A DNA stretch of 64,000 nt, from assembly GCA_001604045.1 (NCBI GenBank), contig LVAN01000013.1, positions 1-64,000 of the forward strand, read 5' to 3'. Origin of the DNA: Clostridiales bacterium Firm_08 (lineage in GTDB: Bacteria; Bacillota; Clostridia; Oscillospirales; QAKW01). Numbering within the stretch: position 1 is the first letter of the stretch; each line of letters starts with the position of its first letter. The notes under the pieces are model-generated. The model was not told where the DNA came from, did no database searches, and was given only the letters and a program-made list of their open reading frames with translations. A program made the position numbers and the translations under genes. Below, one piece after another: positions 1-9,389 of the stretch.

Positions 1-27
1 TAGAACGGTTTACCGGAAAGGCGCCGG

Positions 28-43
28 TGTTTCACGTGAAACA
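28..43. promoter_or_regulatory. parS: parS centromere site, perfect TGTTTCACGTGAAACA
   Basis: Exact match to the canonical 16-bp bacterial parS palindrome. Confidence 0.93.
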
Positions 44-63
44 TCGGCGCCCGAGCCCGGCAA

Positions 64-79
64 CGTTTCACGTGAAACG
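64..79. promoter_or_regulatory. parS: second parS-like site, CGTTTCACGTGAAACG
   Basis: Perfect palindrome; 14/16 match to canonical parS; 36 bp from the first site. Confidence 0.88.
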
Positions 80-80
80 T

Positions 81-116
81 AAAAAGCGGCAAGATCATAA
101 AAATGATCTTGCCGCT
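81..116 (-). terminator. Rho-independent terminator of the Noc/ParB-like gene
   Basis: GCGGCAAGATCAT-aaaa-ATGATCTTGCCGC stem followed on the minus strand by a T run. Confidence 0.8.
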
Positions 117-909
117 ATGGTTTTATCGGAACGCGGATGCGGTATTCCACAAAACCGTCCCCGCTCGTTTCCGTCATTTCCGCCGCCAGCCCGGTTTTCT
201 GCATCAGACGCACCGCTTTTTTAAGGGTGTTGCGGCAGATCCGCGTATCCCGCAGGATGGCGGGACGCGGCGGCGCCGATGGCGCGCCGCAAAGCCGTTC
301 GACGTACCGTTCGGTCTGCGTGACGTTCAAGCCCCGGCTGACGATCTCCCGCGCCGCGGCGATCGCCCGGTCGGGCGGCAGGGCGAGCAGTGCCCTCGCG
401 TGCCGCTCGGTCATCCCCCGCTCGGAAAATAAAACGCGCACTTCCTTCGGCAGACGGAGCAGGCGCAGTTTGTTGGCAATGGAGGCCTGCGACTTGCCGA
501 CCGTCTCCGCCAGCCTTGTCTGCGTCATGCCGAACTGTTCGATCAGCGCCTTGTAGCCGTCCGCCTCCTCCCAGCAGGACAGATCCCGCCGCTGGAGGTT
601 TTCCACCATCGTGGCGACGGCGCACTCCTCGTTGCTTTTATCGTACAGGATGCAGGGCACGGCGGACAGATGCGCCAGCACCGCGGCGCGCAGTCTGCGC
701 TCTCCCGCGACCAGCCGGTACCCGCCGTCCGCCTCCGGGCGCACGATGAGCGGCTGCAGGACGCCGTGCGCGGCGATACTGCGCGCCAGAGAGATCAGCG
801 CCTCGCGCTCAAAGTTCTGCCGCGGCTGCCCGTCGGACGGCGTGATGTCCCCGATTGGAATATTGAGGATCGCCTGTTTGATCTGCAGCATTTCTCTCTC
901 CCGATACAA
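115..909 (-). CDS. noc: ParB/RepB/Spo0J family protein, nucleoid occlusion protein (Noc)-like
   Basis: GERRLRAA nucleotide-binding motif, ENLQRRDL, HTH TQTRLAETVGKSQASIANKLRLLRLP, TERHARALL; start may be the internal MLQIKQAIL. Confidence 0.85.
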   Translation of the reverse strand: MYREREMLQIKQAILNIPIGDITPSDGQPRQNFEREALISLARSIAAHGVLQPLIVRPEADGGYRLVAGERRLRAAVLAHLSAVPCILYDKSNEECAVATMVENLQRRDLSCWEEADGYKALIEQFGMTQTRLAETVGKSQASIANKLRLLRLPKEVRVLFSERGMTERHARALLALPPDRAIAAAREIVSRGLNVTQTERYVERLCGAPSAPPRPAILRDTRICRNTLKKAVRLMQKTGLAAEMTETSGDGFVEYRIRVPIKP

Positions 910-1168
910 AAAAATTCTTTTCTTTATCTTATCAGGGGAAAGATCGCGCTGTCAACAAAAACCGTTCCCGAAGTTTCGACAAGACCCGCGCGATAATTAG
1001 TTAAGTAAAGTAATAAATGACGAAAAAGGCTTGCTTTTCCATTGGCTTCGGTTTATAATTTTCGTAGAACAAAAGCCCGCCGGGGACAACAAGCCGAAAA
1101 GCGCTGATTTTCACCGTTTATCAGGCGTTTTATCCTTATCGCGGGTCGACCAAAAAGGAGGGATCTGT

Positions 1169-2071
1169 ATGCGGCCTAAGATCGTGGCGTTTGGAGAAGT
1201 GATATGGGACGTCTATGAAAATGACCGGTGTCTCGGCGGCGCCGGGCTCAATTTCGCCGCGCACTGCGCGCGCTGCGGCGCGGAGAGTTTCCTGTATTCG
1301 GCGGTCGGCAAAGACGATCTGGGTGACGCCATGCTCGCGGCGGCGCGGCGGTGGGGCGTCGATATCTCCTTTGTCGGCAGATCGGACCGCAAGACCGGGC
1401 AAAGTCTCGTGTCACTGGATGATAACGGCGTCCCGACCTTTGATGTGCTGAAAGACGTCGCGTATGACAACGTCACCGTTTCGGACGGGGATATCGCCCG
1501 CCTGCGGGCTGTGGCGCCGGACGCGCTGTATTTCGGCACCATCGTCCGCCGCGCGCCGGTCTCCCGCGCCGCGCTCGATATCATCCGGGAAAACGTTTCC
1601 TTTCGGGAGACCGTTTGCGACGTCAATCTGCGAAAGGGCTGTTATGATACGGAAAACGCGCGGTTTTGCCTGCGAAACGCCACCGTTTTGAAGGTGAGCG
1701 ACGAGGAGGAGCCGCTGCTGCGGCAGATGGGTCTTTACGAGGCGGACGGCACGCCGGAGGATATCGCGCGGGCGATCCGCGAGACCTATCCGAACGTGCG
1801 GATCCTCGCTTTCACCTGCGGCGGCAAAGGGGCGTACGCGTTCGATCTGAAAGGGAAAAAAACGTATTTTGAACCCGCCAAAAAAGTGAGACCCGCCTCC
1901 ACCGTCGGCGCGGGGGACAGCTTCATCGCCGCGTTTCTGACGGCGTATCTCGCGGGAGAGTCCATCGGGACCGCGCTGAAACGCGCGGTGGCGCTCAGCG
2001 CCTTTGTCGTGTCAAAGACCGAGGCGATCCCGGAATATACGGAGGCGATCTTTGATGAAAGGGCTTTGTGA
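1169..2071 (+). CDS. PfkB-family carbohydrate kinase (fructokinase-like)
   Basis: GGAGLNFA near N-terminus, C-terminal STVGAGDSFIAAFL PfkB signature; RBS aaaggagg upstream. Confidence 0.88.
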   Translation: MRPKIVAFGEVIWDVYENDRCLGGAGLNFAAHCARCGAESFLYSAVGKDDLGDAMLAAARRWGVDISFVGRSDRKTGQSLVSLDDNGVPTFDVLKDVAYDNVTVSDGDIARLRAVAPDALYFGTIVRRAPVSRAALDIIRENVSFRETVCDVNLRKGCYDTENARFCLRNATVLKVSDEEEPLLRQMGLYEADGTPEDIARAIRETYPNVRILAFTCGGKGAYAFDLKGKKTYFEPAKKVRPASTVGAGDSFIAAFLTAYLAGESIGTALKRAVALSAFVVSKTEAIPEYTEAIFDERAL

Positions 2072-2876
2072 CAGCCACGTACACTCCCATATCTCCCACG
2101 ACGGGGCGGGCAGGGTGACGGATCTCGCGGAAGCGGCGATCCGCCGCCGTATGGCGGCGTTCGCGGTGACCGATCACTGCGATATCGAATATTATACGGA
2201 GCGGCGGCAGGCGGAGCTGATCGCCGCGTCGGCGGCGGAGACGGAACAGGCGGCAAAAGAGTATGACGGAAGGATCGGGATCCTTACCGGCGTTGAGATC
2301 GGAGAAGGGATCTGGAACGCCGCGTATACCCGGGACATATTGAGCCGTCACGACTACGACGTCGTGCTGGCGTCGGTCCACGCCGTGCGGTACAAGGATA
2401 TGACCGCCCCCTTTTCCGGGATCGATTTCCGGGACGTGCCGCAAGGCGTGCTGGACGAGTATATGGCGCGGTATTTTGACGACGTGCTGGAAACGGCGGA
2501 GACCGTGCCCTGCGACGTGATGCCGCATCTCGGCAATCCGCTCAAATACATCACCGGCGTGTACGGCAGGGCGGTGGATCTGCGCCGCTTTGAGGACAGG
2601 ATCACCGGGATCCTTGAGCGGATCATAGAAAAGGAGATCGCGCTGGAGATCAACACGTCCTGCGTCAGCGCCCCTTACGGAGACTTTATGCCGGAGACAT
2701 GGATCGCGGCGCGGTATAAGGCGCTTGGCGGCAGGCTGGTGACCATCGCCTCGGACGCCCACCGCGCGGAGCATATCGGACGGGATCTCGACGCGGCGGT
2801 CGATCTGCTGAAAACGCTTGGCTTTTCGCAGTATTACTATTACAAAAAAAGAAAACCGGTCGCGAGACCGCTGTAA
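2055..2876 (+). CDS. PHP-domain phosphatase (histidinol-phosphatase family)
   Basis: CDSHVHSHISHDG N-terminal PHP motif, VTDHCDIEYY, ITSDAHR-like IASDAHRAEHIG; overlaps upstream ORF. Confidence 0.85.
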   Translation: MKGLCDSHVHSHISHDGAGRVTDLAEAAIRRRMAAFAVTDHCDIEYYTERRQAELIAASAAETEQAAKEYDGRIGILTGVEIGEGIWNAAYTRDILSRHDYDVVLASVHAVRYKDMTAPFSGIDFRDVPQGVLDEYMARYFDDVLETAETVPCDVMPHLGNPLKYITGVYGRAVDLRRFEDRITGILERIIEKEIALEINTSCVSAPYGDFMPETWIAARYKALGGRLVTIASDAHRAEHIGRDLDAAVDLLKTLGFSQYYYYKKRKPVARPL

Positions 2877-2879
2877 TAA

Positions 2880-2914
2880 AAAAACGGCAATGTTGCATTG
2901 CCGTTTTTTTATCA
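2880..2914. terminator. Bidirectional intrinsic terminator
   Basis: aaaaaaacggcaatgttgcattgccgttttttt. Confidence 0.85.
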
Positions 2915-3871
2915 ATTAAGCGCCTGTTTGAAAACGTCGAGATTTTTTTCCATCACGGAAAGATAGGTCTCTCCCGCCGCGACGTTGGCGGCGGTCATCG
3001 ACTGCATGGAGTCAAGCGTCAGGATATCCTGATCCTTTGTTTTCGTGGTATCCCGTATCGTTCGGGCGATGGAGCCGTCGGAGGACTCGATCTGCAGGAT
3101 GGTTTTGAGTCCCAGCTCGTCCACTTTGCCCGCCAGGAACACGATGGTCTGAAAACTCGCTTCCGTCTCGGCGGAACAACCGGCGAAGGCGGCGTAGTAA
3201 GTCAGCTTGTAGTCCTCCGTAAGATAGCGGAAGGGGAACCGGTCGCCGAACACCAGCGTGCGGACGGCGGCGGATCCGGCCGCCGCCGTGTAGCGGGCGT
3301 CCAGCTCGTTAAGTTTTCCGATATAATCGGCGGCGTTGGTTTCGATCGTGTCTTTTCGGGCGGGAAGGATCTTTTTCAGTTCGTCCGCGATGCGGCGGCA
3401 GAGTTTCGCGGCGTTTTTGAGGGACAGCCAGACGTGCTCGTCATACTCCGGTTCGTCCTCCTCGTCCTCGTCCTCGTCGGCCTGCATGCCGTCCATGATT
3501 TCCTCCTCGTATACGGCGTCTCCGAGCGCGTCCATCATAGAGAGCGCGACCATATTTTTGTTGGTCGCCTCTTTCAGCGCGTCGGCGGTCCAGATGTCCG
3601 ACTCGCCTCCTACGTACAGGAACAGATCGCAGGTGGAGACCCGCGCGATATCGTCGGCGGTCGGCTGATAACTGTGCAGATCGACGCCTTTGTCAAGAAG
3701 CATCGTCACTTCCGCCGTATCGCCGGCGATCTGCCGCGCCCAGTCGTAAAGCGGGAAGGTCGTGGCGACGATCTTTGTCTTTCCGTCCGTGCCGCCGTCT
3801 TTCGGCGCGCATCCCGCCGCGAGTCCCGCCGTCAATATGACGCATAAAGTGATCAAAAATATCCGTTTCAT
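2912..3871 (-). CDS. Metal (Zn/Mn) ABC transporter substrate-binding lipoprotein, ZnuA-like
   Basis: Lipobox LAAGC; VATTFPLYDWARQIAGD; DLHSYQPT; acidic loop DEDEDEEDEPEYDEHVWLS. Confidence 0.85.
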   Translation of the reverse strand: MKRIFLITLCVILTAGLAAGCAPKDGGTDGKTKIVATTFPLYDWARQIAGDTAEVTMLLDKGVDLHSYQPTADDIARVSTCDLFLYVGGESDIWTADALKEATNKNMVALSMMDALGDAVYEEEIMDGMQADEDEDEEDEPEYDEHVWLSLKNAAKLCRRIADELKKILPARKDTIETNAADYIGKLNELDARYTAAAGSAAVRTLVFGDRFPFRYLTEDYKLTYYAAFAGCSAETEASFQTIVFLAGKVDELGLKTILQIESSDGSIARTIRDTTKTKDQDILTLDSMQSMTAANVAAGETYLSVMEKNLDVFKQALN

Positions 3872-3976
3872 ACCGCACCTCCAATTTGCAAATCTTTCGC
3901 AAATCAGTATAACACAGCGCGGCGGGAATGTCAAGAACCTTCTCTTTCCGCGGCGCATAGAATGGGCTATGGAGTG

Positions 3977-4198
3977 ATGGATATGAAAGATCTGACGCGC
4001 CTGTCCCCCGGACAGCGGGGGAAGGTGCTGTATATACACGGAAACGGCGGCAGACTGCGGGATCTCGGCTTTGTGGAAGGCGAGACGGTGACCTGCCTTT
4101 TCACCGCGCCGCTCGGCGACCCGACGGCGTATCTGGCAAGGGGCACGGTCATCGCGCTGCGCGCGGGGGACGCCGCGCTGGTGGAGGTGGCGCCATGA
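3977..4198 (+). CDS. feoA: Ferrous iron transport protein A
   Basis: Small FeoA/SH3-like protein (LRDLGFVEGETVTC) directly upstream of feoB; start could be 3962, 3977 or 3983. Confidence 0.85.
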   Translation: MDMKDLTRLSPGQRGKVLYIHGNGGRLRDLGFVEGETVTCLFTAPLGDPTAYLARGTVIALRAGDAALVEVAP

Positions 4199-6084
4199 AG
4201 CGCTCTGTCTGCCTGTTCGGCAGTCCCAACGTCGGCAAAAGCACGCTGTTCAACGCGCTGACCGGCCGTCATCAGCACACCGGCAACTGGCCGGGCAAGA
4301 CCGTCGCCGTCGCGGCGGGGACGATCAGATACGATAAAAGCATAACGCTTGTGGATCTGCCGGGAAGTTACGCGCTCGCCGCGCGGTCTGCGGAGGAGGA
4401 GATCGCCAGAGATCACCTTATCGGCGGGGAGAGCGAGCTGACGGTCATCGTCTGCGACGCCACCATGATGAAGCGGGGGCTGGCGCTGGCGCTGCGCGCG
4501 ATGGAGATCGCGGACAAATGCATCGTCTGCGTCAATCTGACGGATGAGGCGGCGCGCCGCGGCATCACCGTGGACACTGTTAAGCTGGAAAAGATGCTCG
4601 GCGTGCCGGTCGTCGCGACGGCGGGCGGAAAAAAGGACGGCGTCAAAACGCTGGCGCGTGCGATCCGGGCCGCGCTTGACGCGCCGCCGGAGCGGGGGCT
4701 TGTCATCGATTACGGCAGGGCGGCGGAGGCGAAACTCCCGCCGCCGCGCAAGGCGTCGCTTGAAAAGGCGCTGGGGTATCTGCCGGCGTATAAGGCGGAC
4801 AGCGCGTTTTCGGCGCACGCCGCCCGGGTCGTCGCCGCCTGCGCCGACCGTATCTTTGAGGCCGTCGTAACGGAAAAGGCGCCGCGCCGCGGCGCCTTGT
4901 GGTTTGATAAACTTGTCACCGGCAAATGGACGGCGTGGCCCTTCACCGCCCTGCTCCTCGCCCTGGTGTTCTGGCTGACCGTCAAAGGCGCCAACGCGCC
5001 CAGCGCCTGGCTTCAGACCGTGTTGTTCCGCTGGGAGGACGCGGGACGGCGGGCGTTCGAGGCGATCGGCGCGCCGCCGCTTTTGACGAGCGCCCTTTGG
5101 GAGGGCGTCTATCGCGTGGTGGCGTGGGTCGTGGCGGTGATGCTGCCGCCGATGGCGATCTTTTTCCCGCTGTTCACCCTTTTGGAAGATATCGGACTGC
5201 TGCCGCGGATCGCCTTCAATATGGATCGCGGCTTTTCGGGATGCAGGGCGTGCGGCAAGCAGAGCCTTTGCATGATGATGGGGTGCGGCTGTAACGCTGT
5301 CGGCGTGACGGGATGCCGCATCATCGACTCCAAGCGGGAGCGGCTGATCGCCATGCTGACAAACGCCTTTATGCCCTGCAACGGCAGGTTTCCGATGATG
5401 GTGGCGCTGCTCACCACCTTTTTCGCCCTGTCGGCGTGGCAGACCGCCGCCGCGATGACGGGACTGATCGTTCTGGCGGCGGGGCTGACGCTCTTGTGCA
5501 GCCGTCTGCTCGCCGATACCGTCCTCAAGGGACAGCCGTCTTTTTTCGCGCTGGAGCTGCCGCCCTACCGCAAGCCGGATATCGGCAAGATCCTGCTTCG
5601 CGCCATCCCCGACCGTATACTCTTTGTGCTGGGGCGCGCCGTCACCGTCGCCGCCCCGGCGGGACTTGTGATCTGGACGCTGTCCACCGTTACGGTGGGA
5701 GATCACACGTTGATGCGGATATTGGCGGATCTTTTACAACCCGTCGCCGCGCCCTTCGGGATGGACGGCGTCATCCTGCTGGCGTTTTTGCTGGGACTGC
5801 CGGCCAATGAGATCGTCCTGCCGCTCATCCTGATGGGGTACGTCGGCGGAGGACTGGTCGACGTCGGCGCCGCCGACGCTTTCGCCATCCTCTCGCAGAA
5901 CGGCTGGACGGCTCAGCGCGCGCTCTGCGTCACGCTGTTCTGTCTCGCGCACTGGCCCTGTTCCACGACGCTTCTCACCATCCGAAAGGAAAGCGGCTCC
6001 TGGGGCTGGACGGCGCTCGCCGCGGCGCTTCCCACCGCCGCCGGGCTGACCCTCTGCTTTTTCGTTCATCAGGTGTTCGGATAA
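4195..6084 (+). CDS. feoB: Ferrous iron transport protein B
   Basis: GTPase G1 GSPNVGKSTLFNALTG, DLPGSYAL, NLTD, membrane Gate regions; 4-bp overlap with feoA. Confidence 0.95.
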   Translation: MKRSVCLFGSPNVGKSTLFNALTGRHQHTGNWPGKTVAVAAGTIRYDKSITLVDLPGSYALAARSAEEEIARDHLIGGESELTVIVCDATMMKRGLALALRAMEIADKCIVCVNLTDEAARRGITVDTVKLEKMLGVPVVATAGGKKDGVKTLARAIRAALDAPPERGLVIDYGRAAEAKLPPPRKASLEKALGYLPAYKADSAFSAHAARVVAACADRIFEAVVTEKAPRRGALWFDKLVTGKWTAWPFTALLLALVFWLTVKGANAPSAWLQTVLFRWEDAGRRAFEAIGAPPLLTSALWEGVYRVVAWVVAVMLPPMAIFFPLFTLLEDIGLLPRIAFNMDRGFSGCRACGKQSLCMMMGCGCNAVGVTGCRIIDSKRERLIAMLTNAFMPCNGRFPMMVALLTTFFALSAWQTAAAMTGLIVLAAGLTLLCSRLLADTVLKGQPSFFALELPPYRKPDIGKILLRAIPDRILFVLGRAVTVAAPAGLVIWTLSTVTVGDHTLMRILADLLQPVAAPFGMDGVILLAFLLGLPANEIVLPLILMGYVGGGLVDVGAADAFAILSQNGWTAQRALCVTLFCLAHWPCSTTLLTIRKESGSWGWTALAAALPTAAGLTLCFFVHQVFG

Positions 6085-6086
6085 AA

Positions 6087-6117
6087 AAAGAGCGGTGTCG
6101 TCAGACACCGCTCTTTT
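6087..6117. terminator. Intrinsic terminator between feoB and convergent lipoprotein gene
   Basis: GAGCGGTGTC-gtca-GACACCGCTC-tttt. Confidence 0.85.
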
Positions 6118-6123
6118 GGCGTT

Positions 6124-6687
6124 TTACCGCTTGATCTTAAAGGTCTCCACCATCGTATTGAAAAAAGGCAGGAAGTAATCGTAAGAGCCGGGCGCGGCGA
6201 TGAAGGACAGGATATACACGCGGTCGCCGTCGTTGACGAGATACTGCGTGAGTTTCAGCGTCAGCGTCGTCTCCTTGCCGTTTTCGTCTTTTTCGGTGTT
6301 GGTGCTTTGAAAGGTGATCCGCGTGGTCTGGCGGTTGTCCACCAGCACGTCGGTGACGTCCTCCTCGGTGTAGCCGACGAATACCGACGGCAGCGACTCG
6401 CGGTAGCCTGTGATGAATTCGTCAAAGGTGCCGTCGTCGATCTCACGGAAAGAGACCGTCACATTGTCCCGGTAGACGTCGCCGTACCCTTCCGTCGGCG
6501 TGAGGAAGGCGACGACTTTTTCACTGTTTTCCACCTGTTTCGCCCAGATGTCGGGGTATTCGATCTGCATGCCGATGGGAGAGGAACGGAACAGATAAAA
6601 TCCGGGATTGACGGCTTTGCCGCATCCCGAAAGGGTCAGCGCCGCCGTCAGGATCAGCGCCAAAAGAGAAACGGTTTTCTTTTTCAT
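6124..6687 (-). CDS. Predicted lipoprotein (PsbP-like fold possible)
   Basis: Signal peptide with LTLSGC lipobox; IGMQIEYPDIWAKQ. Confidence 0.7.
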   Translation of the reverse strand: MKKKTVSLLALILTAALTLSGCGKAVNPGFYLFRSSPIGMQIEYPDIWAKQVENSEKVVAFLTPTEGYGDVYRDNVTVSFREIDDGTFDEFITGYRESLPSVFVGYTEEDVTDVLVDNRQTTRITFQSTNTEKDENGKETTLTLKLTQYLVNDGDRVYILSFIAAPGSYDYFLPFFNTMVETFKIKR

Positions 6688-6759
6688 ATCACAGGCTCCT
6701 TTTTCATTTCTTTTTACAGTATACCACCGGGGATCCGGAAATTCAACAAAAAGAAGTTT

Positions 6760-7332
6760 TTATACCGGCAGCTTGAACGCGTAGCCGAACGCGATGCCGA
6801 GCGCGGCGGCGGCAAGGATGATGAGGATGGGATGCGCTTTCTTGAAAGCGGCGGCGACCGCCGCGGCGAACAGGATGAGGGAAAAGTAAAAACCGATGTC
6901 GGAAAAGACGGCAAGGCTCGCGCCGTCCGGGAAAAATACCGCCCGCGCCACCGACAGGATGGCGGCGGCGATCAGCCCGACGACGGCGGGACGAAGGCCC
7001 GCCATACAGCCCTTGACAACGCGGCTTTCCTTGAATTTCTCATAGCATTTCGCGACAATAAGAATAACAATAAAAGAAGGCAGGATGACACCCAGGGTGG
7101 CGCAGACCGCGCCGAAAGACCCGCCGGCGGTCGTGCCGACATAGGTGGAAATGTTGATGGCGAAGGGGCCCGGCGTCGACTCGCTGACGGCGATGAAATC
7201 AACAAGCTGCGCCTCGGTCAGCCAGCCGTGGGCGAGCACCTCGCTCTGAATGAGCGGCAGCATGGCGTATCCGCCGCCGAAAGTAAAAAGGCCGATCTTG
7301 AAAAAGGTCCAGAAAAGGGAGAGAAAGATCAT
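6760..7332 (-). CDS. Chromate transporter family protein (half-size ChrA)
   Basis: FWTFFKIGLFTFGGGYAMLPLI, SESTPGPFAIN motifs. Confidence 0.9.
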   Translation of the reverse strand: MIFLSLFWTFFKIGLFTFGGGYAMLPLIQSEVLAHGWLTEAQLVDFIAVSESTPGPFAINISTYVGTTAGGSFGAVCATLGVILPSFIVILIVAKCYEKFKESRVVKGCMAGLRPAVVGLIAAAILSVARAVFFPDGASLAVFSDIGFYFSLILFAAAVAAAFKKAHPILIILAAAALGIAFGYAFKLPV

Positions 7333-7880
7333 TTTTCCGCCCCCTTCCGAAAAACGAGGGAGGAGATCAGCCCGATCGCGGCGCATCCCGCGATGATGAA
7401 AAGAAGGTTGACTTTCGTCAGCGCCGCGACAAGGAAGGAGAGCAGCATCACGACGTAAGAGACCATGCCTTTGGGGCATTTCGAGTACATCGTCCACACC
7501 GCTTTCACCAGCAGCGCCAGCACGCCGGCGCGGATGCCGTAAAAGGCGTATCTGACGGCGCGCAGCGCCTGAAACTGTTCCAGGATAAGCGCGATCAGGG
7601 AAATGATGATGAAAGAGGGCAGCACGACGCCCAGCGTCGCGCACGCGGCGCCGGCAACGCCGCCCACCCGCCAGCCGACGAACGTCGCGCTGTTGACGGC
7701 GATGGGACCCGGCGTCGACTCCGAGATGGCGATGATGTCGAGGATGTCCTCGTCTTTCATCCAGCCGCGGGTCTCGACGATCTCCCGCCGGATCAGCGGG
7801 ATCATGGCGTACCCGCCGCCGAAGGTGAACGCGCCGATCTTAAAAAACGTCCAAAACAGGGACAGTCGTTTTTTGAACAA
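7329..7880 (-). CDS. Chromate transporter family protein (half-size ChrA)
   Basis: FWTFFKIGAFTFGGGYAMIPLI, SESTPGPIAVN; 4-bp overlap with paralogous partner. Confidence 0.9.
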   Translation of the reverse strand: MFKKRLSLFWTFFKIGAFTFGGGYAMIPLIRREIVETRGWMKDEDILDIIAISESTPGPIAVNSATFVGWRVGGVAGAACATLGVVLPSFIIISLIALILEQFQALRAVRYAFYGIRAGVLALLVKAVWTMYSKCPKGMVSYVVMLLSFLVAALTKVNLLFIIAGCAAIGLISSLVFRKGAEK

Positions 7881-7968
7881 GGGGAATTTCTCCTTTTCGT
7901 TTTATGGCTTTATTATACTTCACCCGGCGGGAAAAAGCAAGAAACAAGTTTTTGCGCGGGCGTTCGGC

Positions 7969-7997
7969 TTGACAATTATATTATTAGGTGATATAAT
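7969..7997 (+). promoter_or_regulatory. Consensus housekeeping-sigma promoter of the pur operon
   Basis: TTGACA (7969-7974), 17-bp spacer, TATAAT (7992-7997). Confidence 0.88.
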
Positions 7998-8011
7998 ACA
8001 TATACTAAGTT

Positions 8012-8099
8012 TTCCGCGACTGACGGAAGCGGGGAAAAGGCCCCGTGCGGAGCACCGCAAAGGAACGGAAAATGCCATAAAAAGCCGACCGTCTGGGCG
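8012..8099 (+). ncRNA. ZTP (pfl motif) riboswitch aptamer
   Basis: CGACTGACGGAAGCGGGG...CCCCGTGCGGAGCACCGC...GCCGACCGTCTGGGC resembles the ZTP aptamer; located upstream of purE. Confidence 0.85.
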
Positions 8100-8140
8100 C
8101 ACGATGAACTGATCTTTTATGTTCATAGTGCGCCCTTTTT
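8095..8140 (+). terminator. Riboswitch expression-platform terminator
   Basis: GGGCGCACgATGAAC...GTTCATaGTGCGCCC followed by TTTTT; 5' arm overlaps the aptamer CCGTCTGGGC segment. Confidence 0.85.
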
Positions 8141-8163
8141 GATTTCTAAAGGAGGGTTTCCAA

Positions 8164-8646
8164 ATGAAAAAAATCGGGATCGTGATGGGCAGCGACAGTG
8201 ATCTGCCCGTCGTTCAAAAAGCCGTTGATACGCTGAAAGCGCTGGGCGTTCCTTATGAGGCGCACATCTTTTCGGCGCACCGCACGCCGGACGAGGCGAG
8301 GGACTTTGCCCGCGGCGCGAGAGATGCCGGGTTCGGCGTTCTGATCGCCGCCGCCGGGATGGCGGCGCACCTTGCCGGAGCGCTTGCCGCCAATACGACG
8401 CTGCCGGTCATCGGCATCCCCTGCGCCGGCGGGATATCGGGCGGGCTGGACGCGCTGCTCTCCACCGTGATGATGCCGGGCGGCATCCCCGTCGCGGCCG
8501 TCGCGGTCGGCGGCGGCGTCAACGCGGCGCTGCTCGCGGCGCAGATCCTTGCCGTGGACGACGTGGCGCTTGCCGCGCGCCTGGACGAAAAAAGAAAGAA
8601 CGACGCCCGCGCCGTTCTGGAAAAAGATAAGGCACTCTCATTGTAA
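8164..8646 (+). CDS. purE: N5-carboxyaminoimidazole ribonucleotide mutase
   Basis: [24 protein letters not shown]. Confidence 0.95.
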   Translation: MKKIGIVMGSDSDLPVVQKAVDTLKALGVPYEAHIFSAHRTPDEARDFARGARDAGFGVLIAAAGMAAHLAGALAANTTLPVIGIPCAGGISGGLDALLSTVMMPGGIPVAAVAVGGGVNAALLAAQILAVDDVALAARLDEKRKNDARAVLEKDKALSL

Positions 8647-8663
8647 AAAGAAAGGAAACGTCA

Positions 8664-9374
8664 ATGGAAAAGCAACAACAACTCTACGAGGGAAAAGCAA
8701 AAAAAGTATACGCGACCGAGCGTGACGATCTCGTCATCGTCAGCTACAAGGACGACGCGACGGCGCTTGACGGACTGAAAAAAGGAAGCATCCGCGGCAA
8801 GGGCGTCGTCAACAACCGTATGTCCAACTTTTTGATGCGGCTTCTTGAGAAGGAAGGCGTGCCGACGCATTTCGTAAAAGAGCTGAACGACCGGGAGACG
8901 GTCGTCAAAAAGGTATCCATCGTGCCGCTCGAGGTCATCATCCGCAACATTTCCGCGGGATCCTTCGCCAAGCGGTACGGCGTGGAGGAAGGCATCGTCT
9001 TCAAGGCGCCGACCATAGAGTTTTCTTATAAAAACGACGAACTGCACGATCCGCTCATCAACGAATATCACGCGCTGGCGCTGGGGCTTGCCACCGGCGC
9101 GGAGATCGAGCGGATCAAAAGCCTCGCGTTCAAGGTCAACAGCGTTTTGAAAGCCTATTTCTCAGCGCTGGGCGTCAGGCTCGTCGATTTCAAACTTGAA
9201 TTCGGCAGAACGCCGGACGGCAACATCGTGCTGGCGGACGAGATCTCGCCGGACACCTGCCGTTTCTGGGACGCAGAGACCGGCGAAAAACTTGACAAGG
9301 ATCGCTTCCGCCGGGATATGGGCGGCGTAGAGGAAGCCTACGGCGAGATGATGCGCAGGGTGTTCGGAGAGTAA
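8664..9374 (+). CDS. purC: SAICAR synthetase
   Basis: [43 protein letters not shown]. Confidence 0.96.
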   Translation: MEKQQQLYEGKAKKVYATERDDLVIVSYKDDATALDGLKKGSIRGKGVVNNRMSNFLMRLLEKEGVPTHFVKELNDRETVVKKVSIVPLEVIIRNISAGSFAKRYGVEEGIVFKAPTIEFSYKNDELHDPLINEYHALALGLATGAEIERIKSLAFKVNSVLKAYFSALGVRLVDFKLEFGRTPDGNIVLADEISPDTCRFWDAETGEKLDKDRFRRDMGGVEEAYGEMMRRVFGE

Positions 9375-9389
9375 ACAAGGAGGTCACCT

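Noticed and set aside
3967-5706. 579-aa minus-strand ORF opposite feoB
   Set aside because: Arg/Asp/Gly-rich antisense shadow ORF; feoB on plus strand is unambiguous.
7329-7880. Two half-size chromate transporter genes as a frameshifted single chrA
   Set aside because: Each half has its own start and complete paralogous motifs with a 4-bp overlap; paired short ChrA proteins are a known arrangement.
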